Source of the DNA: JBEKCP01 sp050014815
GTDB lineage: Bacteria > Planctomycetota > Planctomycetia > Pirellulales > Thermoguttaceae
Length of the DNA stretch: 18,692 nt
Direction of reading: 5' to 3'
NCBI GenBank assembly: GCA_050014815.1
Contig: JBEKCP010000041.1
Coordinates: forward strand, 1 to 18,692
Shown in pieces: positions 1-6,600 of this stretch (position 1 is its first letter; every line of letters begins with the position of its first letter). The notes under the pieces are model-generated. The model was not told where the DNA came from. It saw only the letters and a list, made by a program, of their open reading frames with translations, and did no database searches. The position numbers and the translations under genes are program-made.

Positions 1-144
1 ATCCGGTCGAGGAAGAAGCGGTCGTGGCTGATCACCAGCGCGCAGCCGGGGAAGTCCAGGAGGGCCTGCTCCAGGACCCGCATCGTGCCCACGTCCAGGT
101 CGTTGGTGGGCTCGTCCAGCAGTACCAGGTTTCCGCCGCGGCGA
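1..144 (-). pseudogene. ABC-F ATPase (EttA-like) fragment, 5' part missing, runs off left edge
   Basis: Read on the minus strand, about 45 codons give LRRGGNLVLLDEPTNDLDV followed by an ISHDRFFLDR segment. The first is the Walker B block and the second the His-switch of the second nucleotide-binding domain of ABC-F proteins. GGN-LLLDEPTNDLDV is closest to EttA, the ribosome-associated translational throttle ATPase (family knowledge). Recognisable homology stops near position 140. The signature motif LSGGE, which should lie about 20 residues upstream, is absent, and an in-frame TGA lies at 246-248. The first ATPase domain (over 1 kb) therefore cannot be here. The gene is either broken by a rearrangement or the contig is chimeric. 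The rest, towards the C-terminus, lies outside the window. The ABC-F call is firm; EttA over other ABC-F members is likely but less certain. Confidence 0.7.
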
Positions 145-360
145 AGCCTCTGGCGTGCGGCTGCTAGCCTGCGAAACTGGATTGGACAACTGATCGCCGT
201 GATCGACGATGCGGCCAAGCTCCAGCGAGTCCTTGACCGCCAGCGTCAGTCCCTGGCCAAATCGGCGCGAATCAACCTTCGACGAAAACATCCGAGTTGT
301 TTCCAACTCCTTAACAATCCAGAACTTCTGGAATACACCGTCGCTTAACTTCGTGCCTAT
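145..360. other. Unassigned stretch between ABC-F fragment and repeats
   Basis: About 215 bases with no recognised gene. Two short frames look coding-like. On the plus strand a frame ends at 348 with LLNNPELLEYTVA. On the minus strand a frame from ATG at 291-289 begins MFSSKVDSRRFGQGLTLAVK, with AAGGAG 15 bases upstream, and runs into the ABC-F region out of frame. I recognise neither. The stretch is less GC-rich than its surroundings and may be the end of a mobile element or a degraded gene. Confidence 0.35.
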
Positions 361-425
361 GGGGCTCGCTTCGCTCGACCCACCCTACAGACTGTCGGAC
401 CCTCGCTGGCGCGTCGGGCTGGTGT
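361..425. repeat. Planctomycete-type interspersed repeats, two adjacent motifs
   Basis: Positions 361-388 read, on the minus strand, GTAGGGTGGGTCGAGCG followed by AAGCGAGCCCC. They match 10623-10650 at 27 of 28 positions. The adjoining block 399-425 (minus strand ACCAGCCCGACGCGCCAGCG followed by AGGGTCC) resembles another short motif I associate with planctomycete intergenic regions, from memory. Both lie just downstream of the DUF4838 gene stop, a usual place for such repeats, and could fold into or assist a terminator. Confidence 0.6.
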
Positions 426-430
426 CGCCT

Positions 431-3121
431 TCACTCCACCACCACCGATTGCAAGATCCCCGGGGCCGAGGCCGGCCAGGTCAATGCCTTGCCGGCAACG
501 ACCGCCTCGACGTAATACTCGAAGTCGGCCTTCACCGCCTCGCCGGAGAGCGATACCGAGTAGACGCCCCGGGCCGCGTGCGCCAGCGGCACGCGGGCAA
601 ACGGGCCGGGACCCAAGGGTCGCCAGTAGATCGCCGCCTCGCGCAAGCGTCCGCCAAGCAGCAGCACCGTGAGCCGCAGCGGCTCGCCGGCCTCCAGATT
701 GCCCCGCACGGTCGGCACGATCAACCGCGGCGGGCCCCGATACTCCGGCCAGGGCTCGGCGTCCTCCGGCAGGGGCTCGCCGAGGGCTTCGGCCAGCTCC
801 CGGCCCGGCCCCGCGAGCAGCCCCGGCAGCAAGTGCTGCTGCCAGTTGGCCACCGTGCCCAACTCGCCATAGGTGCTGACCGTGGCCAGCAGGCAGCCGT
901 GCACCTCGGCCGCCCGGGCTACCAACTCCTTGCGAAGCGGCAGGGCCTTCTCTCGCGCGAGGCGTTTGCGGGCGTCGGGTTCTTTTTCCGCCCGGACCGC
1001 GTTCATCGCGGCATTGAACTCGGCCCAAGCCGAGCAGATCTGCCCCGTGGCGCGGAGGTAGCGGAACGAGTTGAGCCAGTAGTCGAACCGCTCGAGGTTG
1101 CCGCCGCCCCGGATCCGCTCGCGGAGGGCGGCCATCTCATCGACGAAGGCGTACTGGGGCGAAACTTCCGACCATGGCCGGCTGTCGGGCTTGATCCCAC
1201 CCGGGCCGCCCACCCAGTCGGCCGGCCGCGGCAGTTCACCGTCGATCTTCGTGAACAGCGCGGCAAGCGGCCCGGCCGCCTCCGGCCCGAACTCCGCCCG
1301 GGCCCAATCGGCGTAGAAATCGGCCACGGGGAGATAACGGGGCGCGGCAGCCCTCACCCCCGGGTACCCGCTTGCGGGTGCCTCTCCCGCGTCTCCTTGT
1401 CTCCTTGTCTCCTTGTCTCCCTGTCTCCTATCCCCTGACCCCCCGGACGCAGTCCGGGGGCTTTCACCCCTGTCCCCTGACCCCCCGGACGCCGGCACCG
1501 CGCTTAAGCGTGGTGGGGGGCTTTCACCCCTGTCCCCTACCCCCTGTCCCCTCTCCTCCCACGCGGCCTTGGCCAGTGCGGAGACGTTTGGGGCGAGGAC
1601 GCGGGTCCGCCAGTGGATGCCCATCAGGCCGGTGCAGCCATAGGCCAGCGAATCGGCGGCGTCGCGCCGCATGCGACCCGCCCAAAGCTGCGGAAGGATC
1701 ATGGCCGGATCGTCCTCCAGCCACGGGATCGACCATTTGGGCCGCCCCTGGACGCGGGCGAAGCCGGGCTCGACCGGCGCCTTGCCCACATTCCGATTGA
1801 TGCAGCTCAGGGGCATGCTCTTCGGCAGTTCGCGGTCGAACTGCGCCGGATCCTGTACCGGCCCCAGCACCCAACCGCATGTGGCCAGCGTGAACGGGGC
1901 CTTCACCTTCTCCGCCGCCGCTCGGGCGGCCCGGAGATCCAAGAGCGTGGCGGCGATCTGCTGCTGGCTGACGGGCTTCTGGGTCCAGTCCTCGGGGGTC
2001 CAAAACCAGTAGTAGTCCAGCGGATGAGTCTCGATAATCCGCCGGAATATCCCTTCGTAGACCTCCTGGACGACCGCCGGGTCGGCCGGATCCTTGCCCG
2101 CAGCCTTCAGCCGCTCCTTGACCGCCGTGGGGATCACCAGCGGGGTCTCGGTGCCCAGGCACGTCTTGATGCCCAAGCGGCCGGCCGACTGGAAGACCTC
2201 GGCCAACAGCCGGCCCATGCGGTCGAACAACTCGTTGCAGTCCTTGGGCGTTTTGGGCCACGGGGTCATGCCGCGCATGTAATCGGCGCCGTAGTCGTCG
2301 CGGTCGAACAAGGCCGCTGCGCCGAACAGGTAATCGCCCGTCTTCGTCGCCCGGTAGCCCCAGGCGCCGCCGGCCGTGGTGAAGTGCCGCGACGGATAGC
2401 TGGCCTTGACGGCGCCGCCGGGCCCGATTTCTTGGGGCGGCCCGATCCAAACGGTCGGTTCCGGGCCGACGCCGCCTTGCGGATACGTGTGCAGTCCGAA
2501 GAAGTTCATCCGCAGCTTGGGCAACTGGCCCAGAACGGCCTTATAGCCGTCGATGTTCCACCAGTCGGGCCCCTCCGGGAAATCGTGGAACGGCTGGATG
2601 CCGCGGCGGTCCATGAGGGGCTTGCCCGTCTCGTCGAGCTGCGGCATCGCCAGCGGGATCTTCTCGTCGGGAACGACGTCGCCGTGCAGGTAGAAGCGGA
2701 CCCCGAGATGCTCGGCCAGGCGGTATGCGCCATAGAGCGTGCCCAGCGGGTCGCCGCCGACCACGAGCACCGCCGGGCCGCCACCCTCGGACTCCCGCGG
2801 CAGGGTCTTCAGCCAATACTGCTCGGGGCCAAGCCCATCGACCGCGGCATTGAGCTTCGCGGCGGTCGTGATCCGCCGCACGAGCGGCTGGTTCTTGCTG
2901 CCGACAACGATGGATGCCTTGGCGCCCGGCTCCCGCACCACCGGCAGGAGCACGCCGGTCCGCAGGTAAACGTACCGGCGAATTTCCTTGGCGGCCAGCC
3001 GCTCTTGGTACTCCGCATCCCGGGGGCAGACGATGGCCGCGGGCAGCGCCGGTTCGGCGCGGGACCAGGAGACCATCGCGCAGGCGAAAAGAAACACCGC
3101 CAATCCCATTCTACGGAACAT
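431..3121 (-). CDS. Secreted DUF4838 / GH20-like glycoside hydrolase family protein
   Basis: 896 residues. A signal peptide (1-22, ending SWSRA) predicts export. Residues 28-150 resemble the alpha-glucuronidase/GH20-type N-terminal domain that precedes many polysaccharide hydrolases (AAKEIRRYVYLRTG, GTLYGAYRLAEHLGVRFYLH). Residues about 170-520 match the DUF4838 core: NFFGLHTYPQ, YYWFWTPEDW at 370-379, and SLAYGCTGLMGIHWR at 491-505. The C-terminal 300 residues end in a beta-sandwich-like domain. DUF4838 proteins are abundant in planctomycetes and are presumed carbohydrate-active; the substrate is unknown and I cannot assign catalytic residues. Residues about 524-592 are an in-frame low-complexity insertion built from short DNA repeats. 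The start lies 8 bases after the stop of the small upstream gene with no clear ribosome site, suggesting translational coupling. An alternative start is Met5. Confidence 0.85.
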   Translation of the reverse strand: MFRRMGLAVFLFACAMVSWSRAEPALPAAIVCPRDAEYQERLAAKEIRRYVYLRTGVLLPVVREPGAKASIVVGSKNQPLVRRITTAAKLNAAVDGLGPEQYWLKTLPRESEGGGPAVLVVGGDPLGTLYGAYRLAEHLGVRFYLHGDVVPDEKIPLAMPQLDETGKPLMDRRGIQPFHDFPEGPDWWNIDGYKAVLGQLPKLRMNFFGLHTYPQGGVGPEPTVWIGPPQEIGPGGAVKASYPSRHFTTAGGAWGYRATKTGDYLFGAAALFDRDDYGADYMRGMTPWPKTPKDCNELFDRMGRLLAEVFQSAGRLGIKTCLGTETPLVIPTAVKERLKAAGKDPADPAVVQEVYEGIFRRIIETHPLDYYWFWTPEDWTQKPVSQQQIAATLLDLRAARAAAEKVKAPFTLATCGWVLGPVQDPAQFDRELPKSMPLSCINRNVGKAPVEPGFARVQGRPKWSIPWLEDDPAMILPQLWAGRMRRDAADSLAYGCTGLMGIHWRTRVLAPNVSALAKAAWEERGQGVGDRGESPPPRLSAVPASGGSGDRGESPRTASGGSGDRRQGDKETRRQGDAGEAPASGYPGVRAAAPRYLPVADFYADWARAEFGPEAAGPLAALFTKIDGELPRPADWVGGPGGIKPDSRPWSEVSPQYAFVDEMAALRERIRGGGNLERFDYWLNSFRYLRATGQICSAWAEFNAAMNAVRAEKEPDARKRLAREKALPLRKELVARAAEVHGCLLATVSTYGELGTVANWQQHLLPGLLAGPGRELAEALGEPLPEDAEPWPEYRGPPRLIVPTVRGNLEAGEPLRLTVLLLGGRLREAAIYWRPLGPGPFARVPLAHAARGVYSVSLSGEAVKADFEYYVEAVVAGKALTWPASAPGILQSVVVE
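1391..1430. repeat. 8-bp tandem repeat GTCTCCTT x5 within coding sequence
   Basis: Three exact copies of GTCTCCTT are followed by GTCTCCCT and GTCTCCTA. On the coding (minus) strand it translates as GDKETRRQGD-type sequence. Eight is not a multiple of three, so loss or gain of one unit would shift the frame of the last 300 or so residues of the DUF4838 protein. Confidence 0.85.
1440..1460. repeat. Perfect 9-bp hairpin in coding sequence
   Basis: CCCCCGGAC, loop GCA, then GTCCGGGGG. It lies inside the repeat insertion of the DUF4838 gene and belongs to one of the two related units of that insertion. Confidence 0.8.
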
Positions 3122-3129
3122 CGACGTGC

Positions 3130-3465
3130 TTAAGGCGTTACGGCGCGGATGACGTTTCGCACCGGTTCACCGGCGACGTAGACCTTCGGATGGACCCACA
3201 CGCGTGGGCCATAGTATACCGGGGGCCCGGCCACCACGTAGGGCGACGCGTACACCGGGGCAGGCGCCACGATGGGCGAGGCCACGTAATACCGCGGCTG
3301 GACCTGGACGAACGGTCCCACGACCGGCGGCCCGACGTACGGATAATACGCCACCACGGGCGCCGGCTGGACCGGCATCATCGTGACGTATCCCTGTCCG
3401 AACGCCGTGGAGCCCGCCACGAGCAGGACTGCTGTTGCGACTGTTGCGGTCAAAAGGCTCTTCAT
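3130..3465 (-). CDS. Small secreted Tyr/Pro/Val-rich protein
   Basis: 111 residues from Met-Lys-Ser-Leu-Leu. This start is chosen because AAAGGAG sits 7 bases upstream of it; the longer reading from 3483 would begin inside that ribosome-binding site. Residues 1-23 form a signal peptide (hydrophobic core TATVATAVLLVAGSTAFG). The mature part is dominated by Tyr, Pro and Val in short irregular repeats (QPAPVVAYYPYVGPPVV, VYASPYVVAGPPVYYGP), with no Cys and no recognised domain. Such proteins are common in planctomycetes and are usually annotated hypothetical; an envelope or matrix role is plausible but unproven. It ends 8 bases before the DUF4838 gene, so the two are probably co-transcribed. It starts 166 bases after the macroglobulin gene stop, so it may have its own promoter or belong to the sigma operon by read-through. 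Confidence 0.75.
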   Translation of the reverse strand: MKSLLTATVATAVLLVAGSTAFGQGYVTMMPVQPAPVVAYYPYVGPPVVGPFVQVQPRYYVASPIVAPAPVYASPYVVAGPPVYYGPRVWVHPKVYVAGEPVRNVIRAVTP

Positions 3466-3631
3466 CGGTCCGCTCCTTTCCATGGAAGGTTAAGAAAGGC
3501 GAATCAGCGGCCAAACTCTCCCCCTGCCGCCGTCAACAGAAATTCTAGGTCGCTGCGGCCCGGTTTACAAGCGGGCGTCAATTTCAACCCCCACGGCTTG
3601 TCTGAAGGAGCCTGCCCGCTCGGCCCGTTTC

Positions 3632-6600
3632 CTACTTCGCGGCGGCGACGGTCATTGGTGTTGGGGCCGTCTGGGCCTGGTGGTCGGGGTTGTAGTATTC
3701 GTACGCCCGGGCGGGGGGAGCGGTGATCTTGACCGGCATGGTCGCGCGGAGGTGATAGACGAGTTCAAGCGGCTCGGAAGGGCTGAGCGTGCGGAGGTAG
3801 ACGATCGCGCTCCGCGGCGTTACCTGGTACTTGGCGATCTTGCTTGACGTGCGAAGCGTCTCAAGGTCCTCCACATCCACGGCAAAGCCGGCCGGGATCG
3901 GCAGGTCGAGGATCACCATGGGGGCGGCGTCGGCCATCCGGTTGGTTACCGTGGCCGTGGCTCTTACCCGGTCATCGACCACGAGCGTGGTCTTGTCATA
4001 GACGAGCTGGATCGAAAGCGGCTCGGCGCCCTGGGGACGATCGGCGCCGGGCACGTGGTAGGCCAGAGTGGCCTGGTAGCCGGTGGCGGTTCCCGTGCGG
4101 TCGGTAATCCCGAGGCGATGACTGCCGCGGGCGACTTGAGTGGATAGATCCATCTGCTGCATCACTTCGCCTTGGTCGGCCGGGATGACGAGCGTCTCGA
4201 CGGTCCTGCCGTCCACCGTGATGTCGATCTGCCGCTGGCGGGCTTCACCCAATGGCCGATCCGTCCCGGCCAGCAGGGCTTTCAGGGCCAGGACGGTCGC
4301 CTGGGTCGAGTGCCAGGTGCCATGTGGGTCCTTCTGCTCGACGAGCCATGCCAGGGCGGCCCGGATGGTGTCCGGACTGGTCCGGCCCTCGATCATCGCC
4401 AGGGTGGCCAGGGCAGTGGTCTCGATATTGCCGCTGAGCCCGGCGCCGTAGAACGTCGTCCGGCGGTTCACCCCTTCCTCCCACCATGCCAGCTTTCCAT
4501 CCGCCGAGCGACGGCTCGTTGCTTCCAGCCGCTCCAGGTAGGGTCGGGCGTGCTGGTCGCCAGGCCGGATCGCCAACAGGGCATTGGCCACCAGGGCCAG
4601 CACATACGGATCGTCGATCGCGGCCGGGTTGTGATGCAGGAGGTAGTCGTAAGCGGCGCCGGAGGCCCTCACCCCCGGCCCCTCTCCCGGAGGGAGAGGG
4701 GAGCTTCCTGCTCCGCCTGCGAAGGCCGACCAGGCGACGTAGGCCGTGGTGCTAAGCCGCTGAAGGTCTTCTCGCCGCCCCGTGGGGTCCTCGTGCATAG
4801 GGTGATTCTCGGGCGCCCAGGAACCGTCGGCGGCCTGCTGACCCAGGAGCCAGATCCGCGTCCGCTCGATCACCCGCGGGTCAACGTCATGCACCCGGGC
4901 CATGTCGCTGAACTCCATGAGCCCGTAAGCCGTCAGCGTGCGATTGGCCGGTGGGCGGCCGAACCAGTCGAAGCCGCCCCCGGCGATCTCAAAACCCAAC
5001 AGCCGCTGGTAGCCCAGGTGGATGTACTGCCGGGCCGTCGCCTCGACCTGCGGCACGCTCTTCTTGGTCCGCCGGAGGTAGTCGAGCGCGAGCACGTTCG
5101 GATAGGTCGTCGAGGACGTCTGCTCGAAGCAGCCGTACGGCCTCTGGAAAATCGCCTCCAGCCCATCGACAAGCTGGCTGAAGGTCGACGGGTAGAGCTT
5201 GACGTTGGCCTTCACGCTCCCCTCGATCGCGTCGGCCGGCACGGACCAGGCGATTTCGGCCGGCCGCTGGAGCGTGCCGCTGGCGGTCTGTTCCACGCGG
5301 CGGCCGTCGGGCACGACCTCGATGGTCCGCTTGATCGCATCCGCCACGCCGCCGCCCGAGGCGTGGACCGTCAACTCGTGCCGTCCCGGCTGCCTGACTC
5401 GCAGGCGATAGCTCACGGATCGCACTTCCTGGGCGGCCAGCTCTAACGTTTGCGTCGGCCCATCGAGCCGCTCGAACCATGGCCCGTCCGCCATGCGAAG
5501 CTCGACCACGAGCGGCTTCTCCAGGTAGTTGTAGACCACCGCCGGCACGGCCACTTCATCGCCGCGAGTCAGGCTGACCGGCAGGTTCAGGTCGACGAAG
5601 AAAGGCTGGAACACGCGGATCGACGACTCGCTGCCGCCGAGCTTCCCCTCCGCCGAGACGGCGCTGGCCGAGAGCCGCCAGGTCGTGATCGAATCGGCCA
5701 GATCGACGGCAAGACTGGCGCGGCCGTTGTCGTCGGTGATAAGCTCCGGCCGCCAGAGGAGCGTCTCGGGGAACCACTCCCGCACCCGGGCAGGAGCGGC
5801 CGCGGAGGCCTCTTGAGGCTGGATCTTGCCGCCGGCCAGCTCTTGATTTTCCAGGGCCAAACCAAGTTGCTTGAGATCGTTCATGGCCCTGGCACGGAAG
5901 CTCGCCTCCCTCACAGAGGACACGGCGGACAGCAAGAGGCTGATGAAAAGGAATACTACGAAGACCAGCATAAGGGTCTTTGCCAGTCCCATAATCAGGA
6001 TTAGCAAAACAAGAACGGCAACCGCTATCAGCGCGATCCAGAGGCCGGTAATGAGGCCCAGCCGCTCATGCCGAACCAGCTCGGCCTGGCGGGACTTCTC
6101 GGGATAGGTTGACTGGCGGAGCGTATGCAGTGATCCCTGGCCCCTGAGCAGAGGGATGAACTTCTCCAGGCCGCCGACACGCTCCGCGAGCTTTTCCCAG
6201 TCCGGCCGCTGGAGGACGCGGAGAAGGCGTTGGTCGCCGTCAGCGAATTGCTGGATCGCCTGCTTGAGGATCGCATCCCGGTCGTTGCGGCGAGTTCCGG
6301 CCCTGGCGAACAGCGCCTTCTCAAACCGATCCCGCTCGTCCGCCGGCAGCTTGACCTCCAGATCCGGCGACCAGGGATAGATGGCGTAGACCGGCTTGAG
6401 AATCTCCTGTTCCAGCGAGGAGAAGATGGCCTGCATGCCCGGTGCGGGACCAAGAACCGAGTAGACCGCCTCGTCGACGGCAGCCAGGCTCAGGGCGCCG
6501 GGAACCGGCTTGCCATGGGCATCGGAGAGCAAGAGCGTCAGTTTCGCCCGTTGGCCCGGCCGGTACTCGGGGCGATCGAGCTGGACGTTCACCTTCAGGC

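Larger units (their letters stand above)
1346..1552. repeat. Composite repeat insertion inside the DUF4838 coding sequence
   Basis: About 205 bases encoding residues 524-592, between two segments that read as normal DUF4838 sequence. It contains: an edge motif GCCCTCACCCCCGG (1350-1363); a hairpin ACCCGC-TT-GCGGGT (1366-1379); five 8-base tandem units (1391-1430); a 9-bp hairpin (1440-1460); and two identical 23-base copies beginning GGGGGCTTTCACCCC at 1456 and 1516. The 60-base spacing of these copies gives GDRGESP twice, 20 residues apart. The insert keeps the frame open. Confidence 0.75.

Noticed and set aside
1339..1560. CRISPR array suspected from the clustered repeats
   Set aside because: Units are 8 and 23 bases with irregular spacing, are translated in frame, and have no cas genes nearby.
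1613..3133. 506-codon plus-strand frame opposite the DUF4838 gene
   Set aside because: It is an antisense shadow; the minus strand has the signal peptide and family motifs.
3466..3483. Upstream ATG at 3483 for the small secreted protein
   Set aside because: It overlaps the AAAGGAG ribosome site that serves the ATG at 3465, which directly begins the signal peptide.
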